Positions 11,952 to 21,875 of a stretch of 64,000 nt of DNA are shown one piece after another (the stretch's first letter is position 1; every line of letters starts with the position of its first letter). Made by a program: the position numbers and the translations under genes. Location of the stretch: the NCBI RefSeq assembly GCF_029962835.1, contig NC_080590.1, positions 64,726,001-64,790,000 on the forward strand, given 5' to 3'. The notes beneath the pieces were generated by a model. The model made no database searches. It was not told the origin of the DNA and worked only from the letters and a program-made list of their open reading frames with translations. The stretch is from Magnolia sinica (Eukaryota; Streptophyta; Magnoliopsida; Magnoliales; Magnoliaceae).

Positions 11952-12630
11952 GTGAACAACTACCAAAGGCCTTTTAAAGGACTCACTTCAAACTCATATA
12001 ATTCAAGTTGGAGAAATCATCCAAACTTCAGTTGGATGAATGGACAAACTGCTACTCCTCAAGGAATCCCTAACCAATTCTTGAATCAAGGGAAACCTCA
12101 AGAGGAATCGATACAAAATCCCACACAAACTCAAGAGCTTATCCAGCAAAGTACTCTCCAAGCCTTATAAGAACTTACAAAGGCCATACAAAATATAGAC
12201 TCACGCGTTGCGGTTATAGAGAAAGGGATCCTTCTAGCTCAACCCATACCCAATGCTAAACCACAATACAAAGTTAGTGACCCAAGCTCTTCAAATCAAA
12301 TGGAGCAAGCCAAGTCTATCACCACTCTTAGGAGTGGAAAAAAAATTTGACAAATCTATTCCGGTAAGGGCTGAAAAGTCTATGGATCTAGAAGAAGACA
12401 CAGATGATACACCTAGCACTACTCCACATGGATTAGAACTGAAACCTCTAAGCAAGCCAATTGCTCCATTCCCCCAGCGGTTGATTGCACCAAAACATCT
12501 AACTAACTCACAGGATATTCTAGAGGTGTTAAAACAAGTGAAGGTCAACATCCCTCTTTTAGATGCTGTGAAACAAATTCCTTCATATGCCAAATTTCTA
12601 AAAGACCTATGCACAACTAAGAGGCTGTAA
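11952..12630 (+). pseudogene. gag-protease linker region
   Basis: Two open pieces (11952-12170, 12253-12630) in different frames. They show the Asn/Gln/Pro-rich linker typical of this lineage, then the pre-protease text with LLDAVKQIPSYAKFLKDLCT (usual form LLDAIKQIPSYAKFLKDLCT). Frameshifts separate it from gag and from the protease. Confidence 0.85.
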
Positions 12631-12719
12631 AGTATCAAAAAGAAAATTTTCTTGATAGAAAAAGTGAGTGTTATCCTCAAGCAAAATGTGCCACAAAAAT
12701 ATAAAGATCCTGTTAACTC

Positions 12720-13118
12720 AACTATCACTTGTATAATTGGGAATCACCAAATTGAGAACGCACTTCTTGACTTGGGGGTGAGCATAAATCTGATTCTTTC
12801 CTCGGTCTACGAATAACTAGTCTAGGTGAATTGAAACTCACCTAGACCGCATTACAACTTGTTGATCGCTCAGTTCGTGTACCAAGAGGGATTATTGAGG
12901 ATGTATTGGTCCAAGTTGATAAATTCTACTATCCAGTGGATTTTATTGTCCTGAATACTCAGCCAATCGCGGACATGAGCACTCAAATCCCTGTCATACT
13001 TGGCCGCCCGTTCCTTGCTACATCCAACACTATCATCAATTGTAGGAATGGGCCCATGAATTTATCTTTTGGAAATATGACATTGGAGCTCAATATCTTT
13101 TTCAACATGAGTAGATAG
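12720..13118 (+). pseudogene. gypsy aspartic protease, broken
   Basis: The end of the domain is clear: VDKFYYPVDFIVLNTQP, then QIPVILGRPFLATSNTIINC and GPMNLSFGNMTLELNIF. Upstream, near 12760-12800, the catalytic-site text (usual form xALLDLGASINLMP) survives as ALLDLGVSINLILS, with V for A in the usual D-x-G-A. A frame break separates the two parts, so the enzyme is dead. Confidence 0.88.
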
Positions 13119-13325
13119 GCAAAGGATGATGACGAGGCCCATGACATTACTATGATAAACTCTTTCGTGGAAGATAGAGCTCTGATGACCTTATCCTCTG
13201 ACCCTCTAGAGACGTGCTTGGCACACTCCCCCAAGTTGGATGATGACACGATTAGGGAGATGGATGTCATGGTTAATACTGCACCGGTACTTGAAGTTAA
13301 CTAGTGGAGGCCACAATTTAAGAAA

Positions 13326-13712
13326 TTGCCCCAAACCAACGCAATGCCTCTACCCTCTAGCCTCAAAGCACTAAAGCTTAACCTAAAACCTTTGCCCGTT
13401 GATCTTAAATATATCTACTTAGGTCAAGACAAGACATACCCGGTGGTGATTTCTTCCCACCTTGAGCAAGAACAGGAGAATATGCTCATTGCTACTCTCA
13501 TTGAACATAAAGGAGCCCTTGGATGGTCAATTGTGGATCTCAAGGGAATCGATCATTTGATTTGTACTCACCACATTCATCTTGAAAATAATGCGAAAAC
13601 CTCTCGACAACCACAACGTCGACTCAATCCAAATATGAAAGAAGTGGTTAAAGGAGATGTACTTAAATTGTTGGATGTGAGTATCATATACCCTATATCT
13701 TTTGGGTATGAT
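13326..13712 (+). pseudogene. Truncated start of gypsy reverse transcriptase
   Basis: Reads LKYIYLGQDKTYPVVISSHL, then GALGWSIVDLKGID, ICTHHIHLENNAKTSRQPQR, RLNPNMKEVV and LKLLDVSIIYPIS. This is the constant entry into Athila-type RT. Right after IIYPIS the match stops in mid-domain and unrelated AT-rich DNA begins, which marks an internal deletion of several kilobases that includes the catalytic core. Confidence 0.9.
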
Positions 13713-13734
13713 AAAATTGAGATTAAACTTTGAA

Positions 13735-14469
13735 TTGTTGGAATTGGATCAACCAAGTAAAATTTCACCTAAGTTCTTACACTCAATTGATTAAGAGGAA
13801 GTTGAATATCATGTTGATCTAAATTACATGACACATTCAAATTGCTTTCTGTGAATTATGCTAGAATTTCTTATTATTAGTATGTGAATCATTGATAAAT
13901 GTTGAGAATTTAGTCTGGAGAATTTTGTCCACTTCAAAAGATAAAAAGAACCAAATTTAAAAAAAAAAAAAAAAAAACAGTGAGATCGATAAAAAGGTCA
14001 TGTATGATGAAAAGACTGGAAAAAGTTTGAAAAAGAGTGAAAAATTCTGAAAAGAATGAATAATTAAAAAATAAAATTGACCGTCGATATAAAATCAAAA
14101 ATTGGAAAAAGAAGGATAAGGGGATGAGTTCGGAATCAGTACTTGAGTTTTTACTAATCTTAATATGTGAACATGGCTAACATTATGAATTGATAGTATT
14201 CTCATGGGAAGAAAATTAATTTTCACTGAGCACATTGAAAAACATGATATAGAAACTTATGCTCTAAAGAAATTAATAAAGAACTTATTTGATTGACTGC
14301 TTATATGATTCAGCTCTAGGTTTTCAAAGTCCACTCTCTTGTCTTAATTCTACTCATTCATACTCGATTGCACAAAAGATTATTTTCTAAAAAAGGTTTG
14401 AACATTGAGAATTGAGGTTCACTTCACGCATGTTTTGCTCGGGACTAACAAAATGCCGGCTGGGGAGTC
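13735..14469 (+). other. Non-coding 3' region and purine tract of Athila-like element
   Basis: AT-rich DNA with an A20 run (13957-13977) and no ORF. It ends in a purine-rich tract (ggctggggagtc) directly before the 3' LTR, as expected for plus-strand priming. Confidence 0.7.
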
Positions 14470-15427
14470 TGTTGAGTGTCAAATATTGCATATTCTCCCT
14501 TATTTATATCTTGGTTTTATGAACATGATAATGCTTAATGGTATATATTATGCTTAATGGTAAATCTGAGAGTTTGGATTGAAAAGAATGCTAAAAGCAT
14601 GGATTTAATGCTCAAGAATCACCAAGGCAAAGGAGGAATCTTAGGAGACCAAGAATGAAGAGTTCACATGCCAAAGATCCACGAAAACCAAGTATAAAAG
14701 CTGAAGAAATGACTCGATAGATCACAGAATCTATAGCAGAAAACAGACAAGTTCGGTCCGACTGAACCCATGTTCGGTCTGACCGAAATCGCACAAAACA
14801 GTTCAGCAGCCAACAATGGAATTCAGAAGCTAATTCGGTTCAACCGATGGACAATTCGGTCCGACCGAAACCCAGTTCAGTCGGACCGAAAGGAGGATTC
14901 GGTGCGACCGAAAGTGCATAAAAAGCTCCAACGCTGAAAGGAGTTAATTCGGTTCGACCGAAGATTAATTCTGTCAGACCGACAACTTAAGTTCGGTCTG
15001 ACCGAACCTAGCTTGGTCCGATCGAAATCAGGCAACTGTTGAAACAGAATCCTTTTCAAATTCGGACTCGACTTCAGATTCGACTTCGGTCTGACCAATA
15101 CGTAACGCGGCTACGTTAATTGAGATGCTTTCGCGATCAGATTGTGAAAATTCCAAGTCGGTGCGTAAGGAGCTTCACAACTATAAATAGGAGTCCTTAG
15201 GGCATTCTTAAGGATCTTCTAGGGTTTAAGGAGTGGAGTAAAAGGGTGGAGAGTCAATGCCAAGAATTCTTCTTCTTCTTCCTTAGTTGTTTTTATGCTT
15301 TCCTTAAGAGATTTTAGTTTAATCATGTCTATGGTTAACTAAACTCTTAGTTAGGGCTAAGAGGTGAAGCTTGTAGTGTGATTGGGATGTTTATCTTGCT
15401 TTGATCCTTGTTTTTATTAAACTTCAC
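14470..15427 (+). repeat. 3' LTR of the Athila-like element, truncated
   Basis: Starts TGTTGAGTGTC like the 5' LTR and follows it to ...ttattaaacttca at about 15427, where it stops; the last ~540 bp seen in the 5' LTR are absent. It keeps about eleven TTCGGTCYGACCGAA-type words between 14750 and 15100, better preserved than in the 5' LTR. The next bases belong to the protease region of gypsy element 3 on the other strand. Confidence 0.85.
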
Positions 15428-15559
15428 ATATCGAAAGATCACACTCCTACAAAGCAAAAGCGTGATCGACCCCAGAAATTCGGGGCATTACATGGTGATT
15501 GGCAAAATATTCATGGTTGCCCCGTTTTTAACCCAAATATGGGGTATAGAACATCCATT

Positions 15560-15720
15560 CATATGTGTCGATATAATTAACGACTTAAGATATTGTGACA
15601 TTATAAACGATGGTTGACAGAAAGTTATTTTGTTAACATTTATGCCAGATTCGATAGTAATAGAATATAACTCTTCATGATGTTTCTTATTATTGTAAAT
15701 CACTTCTTCTTTAATCAATA
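15560..15720 (-). pseudogene. gypsy protease start, active-site residue changed
   Basis: Minus frame 15488-15718 reads SFIMSQYLKSLIISTHMNGC, then SIPHIWVKNGATMNILPITM. In Tat-like elements this is the aspartic-protease entry, with the active site normally D-N/S-G-A. Here the catalytic Asp position is Lys (KNGA), so the domain is inactive. The frame falls apart shortly after and ends at the element junction. Confidence 0.85.
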
Positions 15721-15775
15721 TTACTCCAGTTTCTTCAAAGTCTCCTTCAATACTACTCGGTTGATCTAGTTTAAC

Positions 15776-16470
15776 CTAGAAATTAAGAGGAAGCGTAAAC
15801 ACCATGTTGCAATTCATCCTTATTGGAGGTAAAGTTCTAAAGGTAATAATTGTTGATTCTTGCTGATTATCGTATTCACCATCCTTCGGATTCATTGATT
15901 GCTGAAAATTGGTGTCCGCTTTTGAAAACTTTGCATTAATCAATGATTCTTCAATCAATAGTTCTTCTTCTAAGGAGTCATATTGATTCAAATCTCCTTC
16001 AGACAGATCACCTGGATTTTTCTAGCAAGCTTTTGTTCGCCTATAATATTTGTTGGTTTTTGTGTAGATTGGTTCTTCGATTTTATGACTCTTGTATGAA
16101 CTGTTCATGTAGGTACAATTACGACCATTATTTGGTTGATTATGTGGTGTTGACTGGTTTTTTCGATTATCCACAAGATTCTGTTCTTCCATAGTCACTT
16201 GCTGCCGCTGCCAAAAATGTTTCTGCGTCCTTGTCATTTCCATTGGATATTGTGAAAACTTGGGATGAACGTCTCTAGTCCACTGTTTGACAGTATTCGC
16301 AATTGGCTTAACCATTTGAGGTTGTTTATCATCATATCATCTTTGAAAAGTACGTTGTTTTACACTCAAGTTAGTGTTCAAAGGAGGAATAGCCTGCGTA
16401 TTTCGAACATTGTTATATTTGTTATATCTATTTGAAATTGTGAATTTACTGCTATAAGTGAGACTTGGAA
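15776..16470 (-). pseudogene. gag-protease linker of gypsy element 3
   Basis: Minus frames 16022-16315 and 15776-15991 hold a Gln/Asn-rich polar linker with no firm domain. They belong here by position (between zinc-knuckle-type gag text and protease) and strand. Stops separate them. Confidence 0.55.
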
Positions 16471-16479
16471 ATATGGCTA

Positions 16480-17990
16480 ATGTCCTAAGGGGGGGTGAAT
16501 AGGACTTTTAATATTTTGACTAATTTAATCAATCTCAGCCTTATATAATTGCACTAATCAAGACAAAACGGTTTAGTAGGTGTACGCATGTAAACCACTA
16601 GATCCAAAGATAACAACATCATAGGCATTTCATCAACACATTTAGCACATGTTTATTTAAGCATGAAGGATATATTAAGAAGGAGGCAGGCACAAGGACA
16701 AACAATCAATCACAAATGCACAATGATGTATATATTGGTTCAACTAATTGTCTACTTCACTCTCGGTTTCCATACTCTCTCCATAAGTGCATCGGATTTC
16801 ACTATCTTCGTGGTTTTAAATCGGGTTTACCACCAACCCTCACATCCTAATCCTAGGACACACGTATACCACCCGCCGCCTCCTCTCCCTAGCGATTTTT
16901 AAAGTTGGACCTCAAACTCTCACTGATTCTAATCCAAGAACCAAACGCTTATGCTCCCGTCGGGGGCCACATGGGGACTTACTCTTGAGATTGGGTCACA
17001 ATCTCTTGACCCCAATCTCAACAAAAAGAGGATCAACAATGGACTCCAAAGACTAGACACTTACTAGTTGGATGAGCTCCGATTCAGCGTCAGATGGTGT
17101 AGCTTCAACTCCTCTCTATGCTCCCAAGATCAGCTACCAAGACGAAGGTGTGCCTATAGTGTGCCGAGTAGTTGAGAGAAGTAATAGTGTTCCTCTAAAG
17201 ATGTTCAAGGTTCATGATTTTAATGTTAGAATCCCTAAATCTAAGCATTAAATGACTATAAATGACCAAACGATTTGTCTATTAAGCTTATGTTAGCTAT
17301 TAATGCAATCTTGAGTTCATTCTTCAATCCAAGTTTTGAATACTCAATGATTAAATGATGAAATCAAGGGAATAAAGAGTAAAGAAGTGAAGATTGAAGT
17401 GGAAAACACTCTCTTTATGCTCTATTGAGTGCTACTCCCTCACCTCTAAAAGCCCGTCAAAGATATATTTATAGATGCGTTGCAACTGGTGAAAAATGGC
17501 TAATTATCGACCTGTCGACTTGAGGCTTCGACCGGTTGAAATGGTCCTTTGACCTATCAACTCGAAGCTTCGACCAGTTGAAATATTCAGTGGCACAAGG
17601 TATTTCTAACTATCCAGTTTTTGCCACTTTCAACCTGTCGACTCACAATTTTTTATTGGTCGAGCTTGACCTTTGACTTGTTGAAATAGTCTATCCATGG
17701 GTCGAAATTATCAAGATCATGAGTTTTCATTTTGTCCTAATTTTACTCATTTCGACCTGTCGAGAGAGTGTCTATGGGTCAACAACAACATACTTAGTAT
17801 ATTTGATGGTCTTTTCAAATTTGGTTGTTTTGTACGTCCTTCCACAAAGTCCATCCTTATCTAATAGATACTTGACTTTCGTTATATGGATTGAGGAACG
17901 TCTATAAACATTTAGGCCACCTAACGAAGGGTTTTGGGATCCTATTAGTCTGGCTAAGTGAAGGCTTAGCAAGGCACATGAATAAAACTT
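16480..17990. mobile_element. LTR-like insertion in gypsy element 3
   Basis: The block opens with tcctaagggggggtgaatagga, a purine tract followed by TGAATAGG that I associate with plant LTR starts. It holds the landmark text of many long LTRs (cacaatgatgtatatattgg; a polycistronic-looking run of short CT-rich words) and repeated cgacc.gttgaa words at 17500-17770. It has no protein. Gag text resumes by about 18000. I could not fix a TG/CA boundary or target duplication, so solo LTR is the likely but unproved reading. Confidence 0.5.
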
Positions 17991-17999
17991 CCAATACAC

Positions 18000-19950
18000 T
18001 TGCACTATTACCTTGACCTTTTAGTGGATAAAATTCTTTTGCTAATTGTTGTTGCTGAATATCTTCATGACATCTTTCACACAACCGATTATATCTAATC
18101 ACCAAACAACCATTAGAAGAACATTGCCACTAGTATTTCTTTGGTGATTGTCCATCCTCTCAGCATTATTATGTTGGCAATCATATCGTTCTCTCTCCGA
18201 TCCAACTTCTTTTCTCAGTCTAGAGGCATTCATACTTGGCAACTATGCTTTAGCCATGTTAATTCCCAATGTTGGTGGGAATGTGCCAACGTTGACGAAC
18301 ATAGCCCCATTCTCTTTATCTAGAAATTTGAGTAATTTTTAATATATGTTATCTTGAATCATGTTCCTGAAAAAGCAACACGATTCCCTGTAGAATGAAA
18401 ATGTGAATCATGCCATTTACAATATGCTATCTTTTTCGATTCATCTTCCAAAAGGATTCTTTGTTTTGGTGGAAGTTTGATGAGTTTAGACATCAATAAA
18501 AGTTCAAATATCTCGTTGGCCTTTGTAATATCAAGGGAATATCGCCTGTTTTGTTCCAAAACTCCCTTAACTACACCAGAACCTTGAAGAGATGATTCAT
18601 CCTCGGTCTTGGATAAAGCCTTACAAACAAATGGTTTATTATAATTGATTTCAGCCAAAACAATCTCATAATTTGGGTTACGATAATAACTACCCAAAGA
18701 TGAGTTTCTCCTTTGGTTTTCCTATTTGAGCAACCATTCATACCTGGTTACTCGATTAAACAAATCTAGCAGGTCTTCAAAATCCATTTCTTCAAATTTC
18801 TTTCGGAGCTCCATATATAAACCTTTCACGACTAGTTTCACAAATTAAGATTTCGGTAGAAATACTTGACATATATTCTTTGCTTTTTAAAACCGAGTGA
18901 TATATTTTTTGGCTGGTTCGTCGGGTAGTCGTCTGAGCCGAGAAAAATCAGTTAAGGAAAACTTGGGTTCAGTTCGATAAAACTGAGCACGAACATTTCT
19001 TTCATATCTTGCCAAGATTGCACCAAGTTTACAGGTAAGTTAATATACCAGGTAAACGTTGTGTCAGTCGGCAAATTTGTAAACAATTTCAGTTTTCACA
19101 TATTCATTGATTTCGTTGCATTGTATGGTGAACCGACTAGTATGTTTTACTGTAGACTGATTCATATCTCCATAAAATAAAGAGAATTTTGGTATTATTA
19201 TTCCCCTTGGTACTACAAACCGATCAACCCAATCAAGATACATTTTATGATAAATGGGACGATTTGTACGTTGACCATGACATTGGTTTGTTACCTCATT
19301 TATCAAATTAATAATTTCTTCCTGGCCCGCGGGTAGGAGTCCAGGGATTCCTATTGGAGGTACTTGTAAACCATGAGAAAGCTGCATACCGGGCTCCTAA
19401 CCTCTGATAATGCCATTATTTGACACAAATGGTCTTATAGCCGACATGCCATGATTCAAATCATTTTCAATTGGGCCGTTAAATTGTCCATTTTGTCCGT
19501 TCCTCCTAATGCCTACCTATGGTGGCATATTTTGGCCTACAACGTCCGAGTCTGGGCATACGTTGCGTGGAGGTATCATCAGCATTTCAAGCATATCATT
19601 GCCGAATCTCTAAATTTTTAGATTAGATTGACGGTAATTTGGTAGCCTGTCATTAGGGAAAGTCACAAGCCTATTTATTGCTTCAGTTTATAACCTGCCT
19701 TGTTCAATTAATTCTCGCAGGCTAACATTCACACTTTATAAGACTCCATTAGAATTTACAAAGTTATTTTGTGATGTTGATGCTACTCATGGAATTGTCG
19801 GAAGTAGTGGATTAAGGACCCATGGTTCAACCTGCATTGCTAATGTTTCAAGGGCCTAATTGAGGTCTTGTTCTTCCATATTCCCACTTACTTGAGTAGA
19901 TCGTCTACTCATGTTGTTAAAAGTTTCGATTAACAACCGCACACCAGTCC
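18000..19950 (-). pseudogene. Tat-type gag of gypsy element 3
   Basis: Capsid-precursor text in several minus frames. 19387-19064 carries YLDWVDRFVVPRG and FSLFYGDMNQSTVKHTSRFT (family form: PEWVD..PxGFKIPDF..FSGEDNxSTVEHIARF). About 18960-18890 carries RLRRLPDEPAKKYITRF. 18697-18359 carries YSLDITKANEIFELLLMSK and YCKWHDSHFHSTGN, the family's CKWH motif. 18105-18000 carries RYNRLCERCHEDIQQ. Stops and shifts interrupt it throughout. Confidence 0.87.
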
Positions 19951-20369
19951 CACTGGGTATGTCAAAATGGTGTTGGTCCTCAAATTTGACAACGCAAAAC
20001 ACATGCAAGGGTTGCGGGCATGCCAGAACCAATTAGGTTCGATTCAAACCGTGACCATCGATCCATGGTGTTGAGATAGAGCGTGGTTCAATCGTGGCTT
20101 GACTATTCGTCTATTTGGCCAACTATCATGCGCTCATTACTCAAGTGATTGGTGGAGGTTGGAGCTCTTCTTCCAAATAAGCTCTCTTTTGGCTTGGAAA
20201 TCCAATGACTTGTGAAGATGCAACATTTGTATGGTTGAAATGAAAAAAAATAAAAAATAAAAAATAAAAATAAAAATAAAAATGAATAGTCGAAATGAAC
20301 AAGGAGAAGAGATAGATGCGGTTAAGAAAAAGGCGAATAAATTACCATTATGGGGAATCACTTGCCTGG

Positions 20370-20950
20370 CTTAAAATAACAATGTGCTTCTGAGAGTGAT
20401 GTGCTGATAAGCGAAGGAAATGCAATTTCGAATATTACAACTATGGTTGGCCCCAATATAAGCTTAGGCGGACGAGTTCCTAAACTGCAGTCTTTCCTCA
20501 GATCTAGCACACGGGACACAGATGGAAAGAAATTACAACTTTAGCTACAACCTAATTTGGTCCGGTGCGTGTGCAAGAACAGACTACTCCGAATGCTACG
20601 CTAAGGGTCCGCTACCTCTGAGCAGGAAGAGACTAATCTAAACCTTAGTACACACAACGTTTTGCTGGCTTGAAAGTGCTCTTGATGAGGATCGAGAGAT
20701 CTCTTTCTTCCCTTTTATTCATTGTATTTATAGGCTGTATGGGAAAGATAAGATAAAAACTGTCATTCATGTGTCTTCATCATGTGCAATAAGATAGGAA
20801 CAAGTGATTACACTGTGTCAACCATGATTTCGCCAATAAACATGTGCACCTTGAAGCTGACGTGGCTGAGGTAACCACTTACTTTTATCTAACGAGGCTA
20901 AAATACAAAAAATAAAAATAAAAAAAATGCCCGGGGGAAAGTTAATCCTT
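20370..20950 (-). repeat. Probable 5' LTR of gypsy element 3
   Basis: Lies upstream of gag on the minus strand and has a strong TATA box (TATAAATA, + coordinates 20725-20732) followed by a purine-rich start. There is no second copy in the window to fix its ends, so the limits are approximate. Confidence 0.5.
20725..20732 (-). promoter_or_regulatory. LTR TATA box (gypsy element 3)
   Basis: TATAAATA on the minus strand, 0.7-0.8 kb upstream of the first gag text. Confidence 0.55.
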
Positions 20951-21169
20951 GACCTCATATCACCTGTTTTTTTCAAATGTTTTTAACACCACGTGGCAAT
21001 ATTAATACCATTCATCTTATCCCTACGGATTTTGGAACAAACATATTACTAACACAAAAATAGGTCCAATCGGGAATTTGATCCATCTAATTGTTGGGGC
21101 AATATGGCCTTTTTATGAAAAAAAAGAAGAAGAAGAAGAAGAGAAAAACTCTTTTTAGTCGATTTTAAT

Positions 21170-21279
21170 TGGGGCTGTCAACGGCGGGCCTGGTGGGTCT
21201 AAGCTTGGATTTTGAAATGACGGCCGGGCATTATTAAATTCTGATTTTCAGGCCTGAGCCCGGCCCATTGACACCCCTA
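21170..21279. mobile_element. 110-bp hAT-type MITE
   Basis: Ends TGGGGCTGTCAACGG ... CCATTGACACCCCTA form an imperfect terminal inverted repeat, with an internal GGGCC-rich part. Flanks are ATTTTAAT (21162-21169) and ATTTTAAC (21280-21287), an 8-bp target duplication with one change. A sister copy lies at 48667-48752. The 8-bp duplication and TAGGGG-type ends suggest hAT. It lies about 350 bp before the membrin start codon. Confidence 0.8.
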
Positions 21280-21304
21280 ATTTTAACCATCCCACTATTG
21301 GCTT

Positions 21305-21498
21305 TGAAAAGGAACGGCTGAATGAAATAAGGCCAAATCAAAGATAAATTGGATCATCCGATCAGTTCGAATTTTTTATGGTAGCGTATTTATTATACTC
21401 TTGACTTAATGAACCGTTCAGATCAATCGATTGAAATGTTCACGTGAATTGATACAATCATGAGCACCACAACTTATTGCACTCTCAGAGCACTGGAG
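21305..21498. mobile_element. Partial TIR element next to the membrin 5' end
   Basis: The end gagcaccacaacttattgca and ctctcagagcactggagt matches the terminal repeat of the element at 58491-58999. Inner text gatcatccgatcagtt ... cttgacttaatgaaccgttc matches gatcatccaatcagtc ... agacttaattgacagttt at 58850-58920. Only one end is present, so it is a truncated copy. It finishes ~125 bp before the membrin ATG. Confidence 0.65.
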
Positions 21499-21624
21499 TA
21501 AATCCAGAAGGAGGAAGTGATCGAAGAGGGCTGTAACACAGGAATCCTGTGTCCAAGGGGCTCTAATCGCAGAGTTAAGGAGACGAAAAGGTGGAGGAGA
21601 AGAAATATCTCTTTGTCAATCGCG

Positions 21625-21875
21625 ATGGAGTGTGGAGGAACGCTGTCAGAAATCTACCAGAGCTCGAGGCATCTGCTTCTTCGAACGCGAGACGGACTGG
21701 AGAGGCTGGAACGCCTCGATGCATCTTCCTCTTCTTTCTCTTCAAATGCCGTCGACTCTCCTGACCTCGCCTTCTCTATCAAGAAAGACATCTCTCAGAT
21801 CCAATCCCTTTGCGTCGAGATGGATCGGATGTGGCGCTCCATCTCCTCCAAAGGCCAAAGAGATCTCTGGAAAAG
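21625..21875 (+). CDS. MEMB: Membrin exon 1 (coding part)
   Basis: Encodes residues 1-83 and two bases of codon 84. Donor AAAAG|GTACCG at 21875/21876. The reading frame stays open into the intron to 22041 and upstream to 21517, but the family match begins at the ATG and stops exactly at QRDLWKR. The serine run SSSSFSSN (35-42) is a variable spacer in this family. Confidence 0.96.

Larger units (their letters stand above)
9074..15427 (+). mobile_element. Ty3/gypsy element 2, Athila-like, pol deleted
   Basis: Order on the + strand: 5' LTR (9074-10583), Asp-type primer site, gag, aspartic protease, the first ~110 residues of the RT region, a deletion junction near 13710, ~730 bp of non-coding DNA, a purine tract (ggctggggagtc) and a 3' LTR from 14470 that breaks off at about 15427. 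RT catalytic core, RNase H, integrase and any env-like frame are missing. Several frameshifts split gag. The element sits in the 5' LTR of gypsy element 1; its own 3' LTR end and the rest of that host LTR are lost. Confidence 0.9.
15428..20950 (-). mobile_element. Ty3/gypsy element 3 (Tat/Ogre-like), 3' part missing
   Basis: Minus-strand element. From high to low coordinates: an LTR-like promoter region (about 20370-20950), untranslated leader, a long gag (about 19950-15900) and the protease start (15720-15560). It then ends abruptly at the junction with the truncated Athila-like LTR. Everything after the protease active site (RT, RNase H, integrase, 3' LTR) is absent. An LTR-like block of ~1.5 kb (16480-17990) interrupts the gag-protease linker. 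Confidence 0.82.
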
